From Pseudobacillus wudalianchiensis (GTDB lineage: Bacteria; Bacillota; Bacilli; Bacillales; Domibacillaceae): a stretch of 64,000 bases of DNA. A model generated the notes under the pieces. That model did not search any database. It worked only from the letters and a program-made list of their open reading frames with translations, and was not told the origin of the DNA. The translations under genes and the position numbers were made by a program. Of the stretch, positions 1-8,901 are shown in pieces; the stretch's first letter is position 1; each line of letters starts with the position of its first letter. The DNA lies in the NCBI RefSeq assembly GCF_001685015.1, contig NZ_MAYT01000001.1:655087-719086 (forward strand), given 5' to 3'.

Positions 1-53
1 TAGTCATATAATGAAAGTGAATAAGCCAGCACTTAATAAATTGATGGCCGTTA

Positions 54-87
54 AGCTAAAGCAGTAAAAGCTGCTTTAGCTCTTTTT
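54..87 (+). terminator. Rho-independent terminator of the upstream gene
   Basis: An 11-bp stem (54-64 with 71-81) with a 6-nt loop is followed by a T-rich run. It closes a gene lying before the window (gpsA is expected by synteny). Positions 1-53 hold nothing else I can recognise; the TAG at 1-3 could be that gene's stop codon. Confidence 0.8.
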
Positions 88-120
88 ATGTGGTTAGGTT
101 GCCCAATTGTCCAGTTGTTA

Positions 121-129
121 TGTTATAAT
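121..129 (+). promoter_or_regulatory. Possible extended -10 promoter for yphE-yphF
   Basis: TATAAT at 124-129 is preceded by TG at 121-122, an extended -10. A TTGCCC at 99-104 would be a -35 with a long 19-nt spacer, so the -35 is weak. It lies between the upstream terminator and yphE. Confidence 0.4.
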
Positions 130-216
130 CATGACGACAAGAAGAGCGGTTGCCGAGTCTTACTCTGATGTATGACTCTCGATACACCGATTGATCAAGG
201 AAAGGGGCAGTGGAAG

Positions 217-414
217 ATGTCAGCAGCCATGATGAATATGTGGATTTCCTTTGCGGGTATGGGGTTAATGATTTTCTCTGTTTTTGCTATCTATGTAAGC
301 CGTTATAAATTTAAAAATGTTGTTTTAAAAGCTATCTCCGCTCTGTTAGCATACGCTTGTATGATTATCGGCGGCTTGATCATGGTATATATTGTATTTA
401 GCGGTCCAGCGTAA
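217..414 (+). CDS. yphE: Small membrane protein, DUF2768 (YphE-like)
   Basis: A 65-residue protein with two hydrophobic segments (about residues 8-27 and 36-60) and a short polar linker, matching the YphE/DUF2768 family of Bacillaceae. The ATG at 217 is chosen over upstream codons because an AGGAAAGGGG Shine-Dalgarno lies about 10 bases before it and the family starts there. It is 23 bases upstream of the lipoprotein gene yphF and probably co-transcribed with it. Its biochemical role is unknown; the assignment rests on sequence pattern and synteny. Confidence 0.85.
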   Translation: MSAAMMNMWISFAGMGLMIFSVFAIYVSRYKFKNVVLKAISALLAYACMIIGGLIMVYIVFSGPA

Positions 415-437
415 TGATTGAAGGAGAGAATCAGTGA

Positions 438-1145
438 ATGAAAAAACTAGCAATTGTTCTCATAGTTACCCTCACAGCGGCGTTTATGAGCGGCTGTATG
501 TTCCCTCAAGAGCGGCGCGCAGAAAATCGAATGCCGTATGAGGATCAAGTTCGGTCTGTTCAGTCTGCAGTCGATCAGTTTAAAGAGGCGAATGGCGGGA
601 TTTTGCCGATTAAAACAAAAGAAGAAGGCACGCCGTTATACGAAAAATATCCAATAGATTTTAAAAAGCTCATGCCGCAGTTTATAGCTGAACCTCCGGG
701 GAATGCTTTTGAGTCGGGTGGGATTTTTCAATATGCCCTCGTGGATGTTGAGAAGAATCCTACTGTTAAATTAATTGATTTGCGCATGGCGGAACAAATT
801 AGAGATATACAAATGCGTATCAGGTCACAAGGATACCCGCCCTTTAAAGACAATATAGCGAATAATGTTTATACATTAGACTTTAAAAAGATAGGGTTTA
901 AAGAGGAACCTTATGTTGTCAGTCCGTATACGAACCAAAACCTTCCTCTTGTTATTTCAGGTGACGGTCATATTTATGTAGATTACAGCAGTGATTTGTA
1001 TGCGGCGCTGAAGAAATCAGGAAAAAAGATGAAGCCAGGGGAAGACATTAGACCGTTATTGTTAGAAGGTTCCCTATTTGCTCCCGCTTTTTCTCTTCCT
1101 TATACAGTAAACGAGAAAAATGAGCCCATTTTTATGGTGAAATGA
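438..1145 (+). CDS. yphF: Lipoprotein YphF
   Basis: A 235-residue predicted lipoprotein. It has a basic N-terminus, a hydrophobic core and the lipobox M-S-G-C with Cys20 as the lipidated residue, so it should be anchored on the outer face of the membrane. The rest is soluble, with no catalytic motif I recognise. Position between yphE and spoIVA matches yphF of B. subtilis. A GGAGAG Shine-Dalgarno precedes the ATG, and a strong terminator follows the stop, so yphE-yphF form a closed unit. Function is unknown. Confidence 0.85.
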   Translation: MKKLAIVLIVTLTAAFMSGCMFPQERRAENRMPYEDQVRSVQSAVDQFKEANGGILPIKTKEEGTPLYEKYPIDFKKLMPQFIAEPPGNAFESGGIFQYALVDVEKNPTVKLIDLRMAEQIRDIQMRIRSQGYPPFKDNIANNVYTLDFKKIGFKEEPYVVSPYTNQNLPLVISGDGHIYVDYSSDLYAALKKSGKKMKPGEDIRPLLLEGSLFAPAFSLPYTVNEKNEPIFMVK

Positions 1146-1150
1146 TGAGG

Positions 1151-1186
1151 AGTCGTCCGCTTTCAGGACGGCTTCTTTTATTTTAT
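1151..1186 (+). terminator. Terminator after yphF
   Basis: An 8-bp stem, 1151-1158 with 1166-1173, is followed by a T-rich tract. It separates yphEF from the sigma-E-type promoter of spoIVA. Confidence 0.85.
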
Positions 1187-1199
1187 AGGAATATTTTCA

Positions 1200-1230
1200 G
1201 TCATATAAGAGCAGGACAACATCATACAAT
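1200..1230 (+). promoter_or_regulatory. Sigma-E promoter of spoIVA
   Basis: TCATATA at 1201-1207 and CATACAAT at 1223-1230 are separated by 15 bases, a near-consensus sigma-E promoter. Transcription would start near 1237, about 55 bases before the spoIVA start. This fits mother-cell expression of spoIVA during sporulation, as known in B. subtilis. Confidence 0.85.
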
Positions 1231-1290
1231 TTACTGTAGGAACAATGCCGCTAATAAAAAAAGCAAACAATAAAGTCGGGAGGGAATTTC

Positions 1291-2769
1291 TTGGAAAAAG
1301 CAGATATTTTTAAAGATATAGCTGAACGGACAGGTGGAGATATCTATTTAGGAGTAGTTGGGGCGGTCCGTACGGGGAAATCCACGTTCATTAAAAAATT
1401 TATGGAACTGCTTGTTCTTCCTAATATAGACAATGAAGCGGAAAAAGCGAGAGCGCTTGATGAACTGCCACAAAGCGCGGCAGGCAAACAAATCATGACG
1501 ACAGAGCCTAAATTTGTGCCCAATCAGGCAATTTCTATAAATGTGGATGAAGGACTTTCGGTAAATGTACGGCTTGTTGACTGTGTAGGATATGTGATTG
1601 AGGGAGCGAAAGGATATGAAGATGAAAACGGCCCTCGGATGATTCATACTCCTTGGTTTGAAGAGCCGATTCCTTTTCATGAAGCAGCCGAAATCGGCAC
1701 GAGAAAAGTAATTCAAGAGCATTCAACAATTGGCGTATTAATTACAACAGATGGGACCGTCGGAGAAATTCCAAGAGCGAACTATTTGGAAGCGGAAGAG
1801 CGTCTCGTTGAAGAATTAAAAGAAGTAGGCAAACCATTTATTATGATTGTGAATTCCGCTCGCCCTCACCATGCAGAGACAGAAAGCCTGCGTGAAAGTT
1901 TAGTAGAGAAATATGATATCCCAGTTGTAGCAATGTCGGTTGAGAGCATGAGGGAAACTGATGTAATGAGTGTGCTGCGCGAGGCCTTGTTTGAGTTTCC
2001 AGTACATGAGGTGAATGTGAATCTGCCTGGATGGGTAATGGTGCTAAAGGAAAACCATTGGCTGCGTGGCCATTACCAAGAAGCGATAAAAGAAACGGTC
2101 CAGGATATTAAACGTCTTAGAGATGTAGACCGAGTCATTGGACAATTTGATCAGTATGAATTTATTGAGAGTGCTGGACTGGCAGGCATGGATATGGGGC
2201 AAGGTGTAGCAGAAATCGATTTATATGCTCCAGATGAGTTATACGACCGGGTATTAAAAGAAATTGTAGGAGTGGAGATTCGTGGAAAAGATCATTTGCT
2301 CGAATTAATGCAGGAATTTGCCACGGCTAAGACAGAGTATGATCAAATTGCTGACGCTCTGCGTATGGTAAAACAGACGGGGTATGGTGTAGCAGCTCCT
2401 TCACTTACGGATATGAGTCTTGATGAACCAGAAATCATCAGACAAGGGTCGCGCTTCGGAGTAAGGCTGAAAGCAGTGGCTCCTTCTATTCATATGATTA
2501 AAGTGGATGTAGAATCGGAATTTGCGCCAATCATAGGAACGGAAAAGCAAAGTGAGGAGCTCGTTCGCTACTTAATGCAAGACTTTGAGGATGATCCGCT
2601 ATCGATCTGGAACTCTGACATATTTGGCCGGAATTTAAGCTCGATCGTACGGGAAGGGATTCAGGGTAAGCTCTCACTGATGCCGGAGAATGCGCGATAT
2701 AAGCTAAAAGAAACATTAGAGAGAATTATAAATGAAGGCTCAGGAGGCATGATTGCCATTATTTTGTAA
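1291..2769 (+). CDS. spoIVA: Stage IV sporulation protein A, coat morphogenetic ATPase
   Basis: SpoIVA is the ATPase that polymerises around the forespore to form the basement layer of the spore coat and is needed for cortex assembly. The protein is 492 residues, the same length as the B. subtilis protein as I recall it, and is very similar along its whole length. A Walker A motif GAVRTGKS lies at residues 24-31 (Lys30), and the C-terminal end used for membrane association through SpoVM is conserved. Start is TTG at 1291, set by a GGGAGG Shine-Dalgarno 8 bases upstream. It has its own sigma-E promoter and a terminator, so it is monocistronic. Confidence 0.98.
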   Translation: MEKADIFKDIAERTGGDIYLGVVGAVRTGKSTFIKKFMELLVLPNIDNEAEKARALDELPQSAAGKQIMTTEPKFVPNQAISINVDEGLSVNVRLVDCVGYVIEGAKGYEDENGPRMIHTPWFEEPIPFHEAAEIGTRKVIQEHSTIGVLITTDGTVGEIPRANYLEAEERLVEELKEVGKPFIMIVNSARPHHAETESLRESLVEKYDIPVVAMSVESMRETDVMSVLREALFEFPVHEVNVNLPGWVMVLKENHWLRGHYQEAIKETVQDIKRLRDVDRVIGQFDQYEFIESAGLAGMDMGQGVAEIDLYAPDELYDRVLKEIVGVEIRGKDHLLELMQEFATAKTEYDQIADALRMVKQTGYGVAAPSLTDMSLDEPEIIRQGSRFGVRLKAVAPSIHMIKVDVESEFAPIIGTEKQSEELVRYLMQDFEDDPLSIWNSDIFGRNLSSIVREGIQGKLSLMPENARYKLKETLERIINEGSGGMIAIIL

Positions 2770-2781
2770 GTATTTGTTCGC

Positions 2782-2820
2782 AGACTTCCTTTAACGGCAG
2801 GGGAGTCTTTTTTGTTTTTT
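2782..2820 (+). terminator. Terminator after spoIVA
   Basis: A 10-bp stem with two G-T pairs (2782-2791 with 2799-2808) is followed by a run of T to 2820. Confidence 0.85.
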
Positions 2821-3037
2821 GCCCCAAAGCTAGAAAGAATGAGAATTATTAAGGGATTCTGCTTGATATGGCATTTCTTATGTGATAATCTTTTAACAGA
2901 ATTAATGTGTAAAAACATTGATTTAAAAGCTTTTTTTCGTTTTAATGTATAAAAAATGAAAAAATGGCTTAGGAATGAAAGTAATGGTACAAGATACACA
3001 CTTTCGTTGAAACCCCCTTTGGGAGGAGGTGAATGGC

Positions 3038-3310
3038 ATGAACAAAACAGATTTAATTAATCAAGTTGCAGAAACAGCAGAATTATCTAAAAAAGATGCT
3101 ACTAAAGCGGTTGAGGCCGTCTTTGATGCCATCCAAAACTCATTAGCAAGCGGAGACAAAGTTCAATTGATTGGTTTCGGAAACTTTGAAGTACGCGAGC
3201 GTTCTGCACGTAAAGGGCGCAACCCGCAAACTGGAGCAGAAATCGAGATTGCAGCGAGCAAAGTACCTGCATTTAAACCAGGAAAAGCTTTGAAAGATGC
3301 AGTTAAATAA
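3038..3310 (+). CDS. hbs: HU-type DNA-binding protein HBsu
   Basis: HU is the abundant nucleoid protein that bends and compacts DNA. The 90-residue product begins MNKTDLINQ and carries the family signature [20 protein letters not shown] in the DNA-binding arm. The ATG at 3038 is chosen because the strong GGGAGGAGGTG ribosome site at 3021-3031 overlaps the alternative GTG at 3029. The 215 bases upstream are AT-rich with several possible -10 elements I could not resolve; B. subtilis hbs has more than one promoter. A terminator follows directly. Confidence 0.97.
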   Translation: MNKTDLINQVAETAELSKKDATKAVEAVFDAIQNSLASGDKVQLIGFGNFEVRERSARKGRNPQTGAEIEIAASKVPAFKPGKALKDAVK

Positions 3311-3333
3311 TTACATAGCCTAACGGCTACAGG

Positions 3334-3360
3334 GAGAGGCCTTCATGGTCTCTCTTTTTT
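3334..3360 (+). terminator. Terminator after hbs
   Basis: An 8-bp stem, 3334-3341 with 3347-3354, is followed by six or more T. Confidence 0.85.
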
Positions 3361-3453
3361 GTTCCATCCATTTGTACTCATATAAAACAAAGTGTTCACT
3401 TTCTTATTTAGGTGAATGAATTCCATTACTTTTTTCTAGTGAACTACAAAAAA

Positions 3454-3521
3454 GACAGGGGTGACTGTCCTCAGGCGTTATTGGACAGGGAAAAACAATT
3501 GCCTGTCCAGACAGAACAGGC
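3454..3521 (+). promoter_or_regulatory. Cluster of mutually exclusive hairpins upstream of folE
   Basis: Five short arms alternate between GACAG-like and CTGTC-like sequence: 3454-3458, 3465-3470, 3483-3489, 3502-3508 and 3516-3521. The best stem is 8 bp (3482-3489 with 3502-3509); it competes with 3501-3506 paired to 3516-3521. A possible extended -10, TGCTACTAT at 3544-3552, lies downstream. The structure would be transcribed only if another promoter lies further upstream. No known RNA family is recognised. Confidence 0.35.
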
Positions 3522-3543
3522 GCTTCCGCTTTTTGAATAGTTA

Positions 3544-3552
3544 TGCTACTAT
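3544..3552 (+). promoter_or_regulatory. Possible extended -10 promoter for the folE operon
   Basis: TGC followed by TACTAT at 3547-3552 forms an extended -10 with no clear -35. The folE start is 47 bases downstream of the hexamer. Confidence 0.4.
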
Positions 3553-3598
3553 TTAGTGAGTGTTTTAATTTTACGATTGATAGAGAGGATTGTAGAGG

Positions 3599-4165
3599 AT
3601 GGCTGAAGTGAATCGTGCTCAAATTGAAGAAGCAGTTCGGATGATCTTAGAGGCAGTCGGAGAGGATCCTAACCGTGAAGGGCTGCTAGATACACCTAAG
3701 CGGGTAGCTAAAATGTACGAGGAAATTTTCTCCGGTTTAAATAAAGATCCAAAAGAATATTTTGAAACTATTTTTGGGGAGGATTATGAAGAGCTTGTAT
3801 TAGTGAAAGACATTCCTTTTTACTCTTTGTGCGAGCATCATCTTGTTCCCTTTTTCGGACACGCTCATGTAGCGTATCTTCCTAAGAACGGAAAAGTTAC
3901 AGGGCTTAGCAAATTGGCAAGAGCAGTAGAAACGGTAGCAAGACGCCCGCAGCTCCAGGAACGCATCACGGCTGAAGTAGCTGATGCCATTATGGAGAAG
4001 CTGCAGCCACATGGTGTAATGGTCGTAATAGAGGCGGAGCATATGTGCATGGCGATGCGTGGAGTGAAGAAGCCGGGAGCGAAAACAGTCACAACAGCAG
4101 CACGCGGAAAGTATGCCAATGACGTACACTTACGCTCAGAGCTGTTGAATTTGATTAAAGGCTGA
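3599..4165 (+). CDS. folE: GTP cyclohydrolase I
   Basis: Converts GTP to 7,8-dihydroneopterin triphosphate and formate, the first step of folate synthesis. The protein is 188 residues, the usual length for the type IA enzyme. The zinc ligands are visible as C78-E-H-H81 and Cys150 in the segment [22 protein letters not shown] is the conserved helix. It heads a tight run folE-mtrB-hepS-menG-hepT, with mtrB starting 21 bases downstream, as in the B. subtilis mtrAB arrangement (folE is mtrA there). GAGAGGA at 3583-3589 is the ribosome site for the ATG at 3599. Confidence 0.97.
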   Translation: MAEVNRAQIEEAVRMILEAVGEDPNREGLLDTPKRVAKMYEEIFSGLNKDPKEYFETIFGEDYEELVLVKDIPFYSLCEHHLVPFFGHAHVAYLPKNGKVTGLSKLARAVETVARRPQLQERITAEVADAIMEKLQPHGVMVVIEAEHMCMAMRGVKKPGAKTVTTAARGKYANDVHLRSELLNLIKG

Positions 4166-4186
4166 TAGAAAAGAGGTTGAGGTCAA

Positions 4187-4414
4187 ATGAAGAATAATCA
4201 GGCCGACTTTATTATGATCCGAGCGATAGAAGACGGAGTGAATGTGATTGGTTTAACAAGAGGATCAGACACTCGCTTTCATCATTCGGAAAAGCTGGAT
4301 AAAGGAGAAGTCATGATTGCTCAGTTTACAGAGCATACTTCGGCCATTAAAGTTCGCGGCCGCGCAAAAATTATTACAAGTTTCGGTGAAGTGGAAAGCG
4401 GAAATGAATCGTAA
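4187..4414 (+). CDS. mtrB: Trp RNA-binding attenuation protein (TRAP)
   Basis: TRAP assembles as an 11-subunit ring that, when loaded with tryptophan, wraps trp leader RNAs at GAG/UAG repeats and stops transcription or translation. The 75-residue product matches the B. subtilis protein; the RNA-contact residues Lys37, Lys56 and Arg58 there correspond here to Lys36, Lys55 and Arg57. It lies directly after folE, as in B. subtilis. The trp operon is not next to aroH in this window, so its targets must lie elsewhere on the chromosome. Confidence 0.96.
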   Translation: MKNNQADFIMIRAIEDGVNVIGLTRGSDTRFHHSEKLDKGEVMIAQFTEHTSAIKVRGRAKIITSFGEVESGNES

Positions 4415-4426
4415 GGGGTAGACGAG

Positions 4427-5227
4427 ATGAATGAATGGCTTGAGAGAAAAATAATGATTAAACAAGAAGTGCAACGGAGGCTTTCTTATCCATATTTAAA
4501 GAAATTTATTGAAAAGCCAGAAGTTGACGAGCTTCGCTTGCTCACTTTAATGCTGCCTTTCACTATGGATCAATTGTCGTCAGACGAGACAGTAAAATAT
4601 ATTACAACAGCCAGCTTAATTCAGATCGCTCTTGATACCCACGAAAAAGTAATAACTTCATCGGATGAAATTGCAATAGATCAACAGCTAACCGTACTCG
4701 CCGGTGATTATTTCAGCGGCTTGTACTATCAGATTTTAGCGGAATTAAAAGACATTCGAATGATCCGTGCTCTTTCAGATGCTGTTAAAAGTATTAATGA
4801 GAACAAAATTATCCTTTATCAGCAAGAACACACCTCTATGGAATCTTTAATGGAAAGTGTGTGTAAAATTGAGACGGAAATTGTCGAACGCTTTTACACT
4901 GTCTTTCGCGTTCAGTCTTTTTTTCCGCTCGTTTCTCGGTTATTGTTTGCTAAACGGCTATTACGGGAAAAACAGCGCTTTATAACAGAAGGACAGGCTT
5001 TAACAGCTAAAGCGATCGAAAGCTTGATCTTTCCGCAAAGAACAAGTTCACTTTCACTTGAGAATCACAAAGCTATTGTGCAGGTTTATGATGACTATAT
5101 CAATCAAGTGAAAGAAGAGGCGGAACGAGCTTTAGATGAACAATGGCCTGCTAATTCGGAGGAGCAATTATACGGATTGCTGTATAATACGGTCTTCGGA
5201 AACAAAACATATGCGGAAGAAGGTTAA
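4427..5227 (+). CDS. hepS: Heptaprenyl diphosphate synthase component I
   Basis: The small, non-catalytic subunit of the two-component synthase that makes the C35 prenyl tail of menaquinone-7; it pairs with HepT, encoded two genes downstream. It is 266 residues, without Asp-rich prenyltransferase motifs, which is normal for this subunit (B. subtilis GerCA/HepS). An AAGGGG ribosome site precedes the ATG, and the stop is three bases from the menG start, so translation is probably coupled. Identification is from its position in hepS-menG-hepT and general family pattern. Confidence 0.92.
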   Translation: MNEWLERKIMIKQEVQRRLSYPYLKKFIEKPEVDELRLLTLMLPFTMDQLSSDETVKYITTASLIQIALDTHEKVITSSDEIAIDQQLTVLAGDYFSGLYYQILAELKDIRMIRALSDAVKSINENKIILYQQEHTSMESLMESVCKIETEIVERFYTVFRVQSFFPLVSRLLFAKRLLREKQRFITEGQALTAKAIESLIFPQRTSSLSLENHKAIVQVYDDYINQVKEEAERALDEQWPANSEEQLYGLLYNTVFGNKTYAEEG

Positions 5228-5230
5228 TGA

Positions 5231-5938
5231 ATGCAACAATCGAAAGAAGAAAAAGTTCATGGCGTGTTTGAGAAGATTTCCTCTAATTACGATCAAATGA
5301 ATTCCTTAATCAGCTTTCAGCAGCATAAGCGGTGGAGAAATAACACGATGAAGAAAATGAATGTCCAGAAAAAGGAGACAGCCCTTGATGTATGCTGTGG
5401 AACAGGGGACTGGACGATCGCCCTCGCTCAAGCTGTTGGGCCAGAGGGACGTGTAGTCGGACTCGATTTTAGTCAAAATATGTTGAGTGTTGGCAAAAGG
5501 AAGATAGAAGAATTCGGTTTAGATCAAGTAGAAATGATTCAGGGGAATGCAATGGAGCTTCCGTTTGAGGACAATACGTTTGATTATGTGACGATTGGAT
5601 TTGGTCTTCGCAATGTACCGGATTATATGCAGGTACTTCGCGAGATGCACCGCGTTCTTAAGCCGGGCGGTATGGCTGTGTGCCTGGAAACCTCCCAGCC
5701 GACCATGCTCGGTTTCCGGCAGCTGTATTTCTTTTACTTTCGTTTTATTATGCCGCTGTTTGGAAAGTTATTCGCAAAGAGCTATAAAGAATATTCCTGG
5801 CTTCAGGAATCTGCCCGTGATTTTCCCGGAATGAAAGAGTTAAAGCAAATGTTTGAACAGGCAGGGCTTATCAATGTCAGTTATATGCCACATACAGGCG
5901 GCGTAGCGGCAACCCATATTGGTTTTAAACAAAAGTAA
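5231..5938 (+). CDS. menG: Demethylmenaquinone methyltransferase
   Basis: Uses S-adenosylmethionine to methylate demethylmenaquinone, the last step of menaquinone synthesis. The protein is 235 residues with SAM motif [11 protein letters not shown] at about 51-60, the acidic GLDFS after strand 2, and the UbiE-type segment [10 protein letters not shown] near residue 120-130. It sits between the two subunits of the prenyl tail synthase, so the operon links tail synthesis to ring methylation. Also known as ubiE/gerCB in related genomes. Confidence 0.96.
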   Translation: MQQSKEEKVHGVFEKISSNYDQMNSLISFQQHKRWRNNTMKKMNVQKKETALDVCCGTGDWTIALAQAVGPEGRVVGLDFSQNMLSVGKRKIEEFGLDQVEMIQGNAMELPFEDNTFDYVTIGFGLRNVPDYMQVLREMHRVLKPGGMAVCLETSQPTMLGFRQLYFFYFRFIMPLFGKLFAKSYKEYSWLQESARDFPGMKELKQMFEQAGLINVSYMPHTGGVAATHIGFKQK

Positions 5939-5956
5939 ATAAGCTGGGTGGAAAAA

Positions 5957-6919
5957 ATGAAGTTAACTATGCTATATTCGTTCCTAAAAGCGGATATTGA
6001 TTTAATAGAAAAAGAATTAGAGATGGCGATTTCTTCTTCCTCTCCTTCATTGCGGGATGCATCGCTTCATTTGCTGCAGGCAGGGGGAAAACGGATTCGA
6101 CCAGTTTTTGTGCTGCTTGCCGCCAAATTTGGTGACTATAATATAGAACGGGTTAAAAACATAGCGGTGGCTCTTGAATTAATTCATATGGCTTCATTAG
6201 TACATGATGACGTGATTGATAATGCAGAGCTCCGGCGAGGGCAGCCGACAGTAAAAGCTGAGTGGGATAATCGAGTAGCTATGTATACGGGCGATTATAT
6301 TTTCGCGCGAGCCTTAGAATACATGACAGAAATTGAAGATATCGAAGCGCACCGGATTTTGTCGAACACAATGGTCGAATTATGCATTGGGGAAATCAAT
6401 CAAATCAAGGATAAGTATCGTTTTGACCAAAATTTGCGGGATTACTTGCGGAGAATTAAGCGTAAGACCGCTATATTAATTGCAGCAAGCTGCCAAATAG
6501 GTGCCATTTCTGCCAATGTCCCGAAAGCTGTTCATGAAAAGCTGTTTCAATTTGGCTACAATGTTGGAATGGCTTTTCAAATTACAGACGACATACTGGA
6601 TCTAACTGCGACAGAAGAGGAGCTGGGCAAGCCGGCCGGAAGTGATCTTTGGCAAGGGAATGTGACGCTTCCGGTTCTGTATGCACTAGAAGATGAGCAG
6701 TTGCAAGCAAGAATTGTTCAGGTTAATAAGCATACAGTAAAATCAGATATAGATGATATTATTCATCGTATCAAGCAGAGTGATGCTATCGACCGCTCAC
6801 ATGCGTTAAGTCAGCGCTATTTAAACCGAGCTTTAACTATACTGGACGATCTGCCCTCCAATCGTACGAAAAAATCACTTCGGGATATTGCCAGATTCAT
6901 CGGCAAGCGAAAATATTAG
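5957..6919 (+). CDS. hepT: Heptaprenyl diphosphate synthase component II
   Basis: Catalytic subunit that elongates farnesyl diphosphate with isopentenyl diphosphate to the C35 chain of menaquinone. It carries both Asp-rich motifs, DDVID at residues 84-88 and DDILD at 211-215, and the GGKRIRP motif at 43-49. Start taken at ATG 5957, with the GGGTGG ribosome site ending 5 bases before it; an in-frame GTG at 5948 overlaps that site and is less likely. The B. subtilis protein has an N-terminal extension not present here. Length is 320 residues. Confidence 0.94.
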   Translation: MKLTMLYSFLKADIDLIEKELEMAISSSSPSLRDASLHLLQAGGKRIRPVFVLLAAKFGDYNIERVKNIAVALELIHMASLVHDDVIDNAELRRGQPTVKAEWDNRVAMYTGDYIFARALEYMTEIEDIEAHRILSNTMVELCIGEINQIKDKYRFDQNLRDYLRRIKRKTAILIAASCQIGAISANVPKAVHEKLFQFGYNVGMAFQITDDILDLTATEEELGKPAGSDLWQGNVTLPVLYALEDEQLQARIVQVNKHTVKSDIDDIIHRIKQSDAIDRSHALSQRYLNRALTILDDLPSNRTKKSLRDIARFIGKRKY

Positions 6920-6935
6920 TTTTTTAGCGGAAATG

Positions 6936-6964
6936 TTGTCAACTGGCCCAATCAATGGTACTAT
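6936..6964 (+). promoter_or_regulatory. Sigma-A promoter of ndk
   Basis: TTGTCA at 6936-6941, a 17-base spacer, and TACTAT at 6959-6964 preceded by TGG (extended -10). The ndk start codon is 50 bases downstream of the -10, so ndk can be transcribed separately from hepT. Confidence 0.75.
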
Positions 6965-7013
6965 TTTTAAGGATTGTTATTAAAAAACGATACATATTAT
7001 AGGAGTGAATACA

Positions 7014-7460
7014 ATGGAAAAAACATATTTAATGGTGAAACCTGATGGTGTTCAAAGAGGCTTAGTTGGCGAAATCGTAGCTCGCTTTGAAAAGAAAGGT
7101 TTTCAATTAGTAGGCGCAAAATTAATGAGCGTTTCTAAAGAAACAGCTGAACAGCATTATGCAGAGCATAAAGAGCGTCCTTTCTTCGGTGAGTTAGTAG
7201 ACTTCATTACTTCTAGCCCTGTATTTGCTATGGTTTGGGAAGGCGAAAATGTGATTGCTACAGCTCGTCAAATGATGGGATCTACAAACCCTAAAGATGC
7301 AGCACCTGGAACAATCCGCGGCGATTTCGGCGTAACAGTCGGCAAAAATATCATTCACGGTTCTGATTCTCCAGAAAGCGCAGAAAGAGAAATCTCTATC
7401 TTCTTTAAAGAAGAAGAATTAACAACTTACAACAAACAAATCAACGAGTGGATTTACTAA
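7014..7460 (+). CDS. ndk: Nucleoside diphosphate kinase
   Basis: Transfers the gamma phosphate of ATP to nucleoside diphosphates through a phosphohistidine. The protein is 148 residues with the active-site signature N-I-I-H115-G-S-D-S. The ATG at 7014 follows AGGAGTG at 7001-7007 and gives the canonical [12 protein letters not shown] start; the in-frame GTG at 7005 is part of the ribosome site. It has a good sigma-A promoter of its own and is followed by two long hairpin elements before its terminator. Confidence 0.97.
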   Translation: MEKTYLMVKPDGVQRGLVGEIVARFEKKGFQLVGAKLMSVSKETAEQHYAEHKERPFFGELVDFITSSPVFAMVWEGENVIATARQMMGSTNPKDAAPGTIRGDFGVTVGKNIIHGSDSPESAEREISIFFKEEELTTYNKQINEWIY

Positions 7461-7462
7461 TA

Positions 7463-7576
7463 AAAGCGGAAACGGCCGTTTATCGGCGACAAGCATAAGA
7501 CGAGCCGTCTGGAAGGTTGTTCTTTAACCTTTGGGCGGCTTGACTTATGACCTCGAGCCGATGGCCGTTGCAGCTG
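7463..7576 (+). repeat. Long imperfect palindrome (hairpin element 1)
   Basis: A 110-base nested palindrome with five matching arm pairs: 7471-7477 with 7563-7569, 7482-7487 with 7557-7562, 7494-7499 with 7544-7549, 7503-7507 with 7536-7540, and 7514-7518 with 7526-7530. It begins immediately after the ndk stop and lies inside the ndk 3' untranslated region. It resembles REP-like intergenic hairpin repeats that I recall from other Bacillaceae, but no second copy of this form is present in the window. Confidence 0.75.
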
Positions 7577-7584
7577 GATAAAAT

Positions 7585-7680
7585 AAAAGCGGAAGGTGCT
7601 CGTTCAGCGTGATAGGGGGATTGAAGGGGAGTCCGAGGAGTCGTTCTTTGACCCCTTGAAAATTCCGAAGCACTGTCCAA
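7585..7680 (+). repeat. Second hairpin element in tandem
   Basis: It starts with the same AAAAGCGGAA as element 1 (7463-7472 and 7586-7595). It folds with AAGGGG (7624-7629) on CCCCTT (7652-7657), a neighbouring GTC/GAC pair, and an outer GGTGCT (7595-7600) on AGCACT (7669-7674). The body differs from element 1, so this is a different repeat class or a diverged copy. Confidence 0.6.
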
Positions 7681-7708
7681 AAGTTTTTTAAATGAAATGA
7701 TATAAAAA

Positions 7709-7757
7709 GAAAAGGCAGAAATATTGTTAGATCAACATTTCAGCCTTTTCTTTTTTT
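7709..7757 (+). terminator. Terminator before cheR
   Basis: A 14-bp stem with one A-A mismatch (7709-7722 with 7737-7750) is followed by seven T. It ends the ndk transcript after the two hairpin elements. Confidence 0.85.
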
Positions 7758-7881
7758 ATTTATTTCTGGACGGATCACCTCTCTTGAGGCAGCCCCTTTT
7801 TAATTGTTCTTTAATTTTCCAAAAAATAATCTCCTTTCCCCCCTGCTCTTCGTTATAATAGGAACTATAGAACGGTAATAA

Positions 7882-8697
<816 letters not shown>

Positions 8698-8714
8698 AGA
8701 GGGAGAGAGAATGT

Positions 8715-8743
8715 AAGGCCTTTCATAGAAAGGCCTTTTTCTT
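8715..8743 (+). terminator. Terminator after cheR
   Basis: A perfect 9-bp stem (8715-8723 with 8729-8737) with a 5-base loop, then T-rich sequence. Confidence 0.85.
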
Positions 8744-8830
8744 TATGTACATTAATATTTCGAAAAATGTAAAGAATTATGACAAATGTGCCTGTAATTG
8801 TGGTAAAATTCTCAAAAACATACTTAAGAA

Positions 8831-8861
8831 TTGAATCACAATGAAAAAAATATGTTATAGT
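8831..8861 (+). promoter_or_regulatory. Probable promoter of the aro supraoperon
   Basis: TTGAAT at 8831-8836 and TATAGT at 8856-8861, the latter with TG two bases upstream (extended -10). The spacer is long at 19 bases, so the -35 assignment is tentative. The aroC start is at 8902. No GAG/UAG repeat series of a TRAP site is seen in this leader. Confidence 0.5.
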
Positions 8862-8901
8862 AGTACATAACCGCTTTAACGAGTTGAAGGGAGAAAGTAT
8901 T

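Noticed and set aside
2835..2853. Fur-like half site TGAGAATTATT upstream of hbs
   Set aside because: Only one half fits; the second half ATTAAGG is poor and there is no second box.
2863..2889. TTGATA with GATAAT as an hbs promoter
   Set aside because: Spacer is only 15 bases and the -10 is off consensus; not strong enough to list as a feature.
7480..7680. 66-codon reverse-strand frame after ndk
   Set aside because: It lies wholly inside the two hairpin elements and has no ribosome site.
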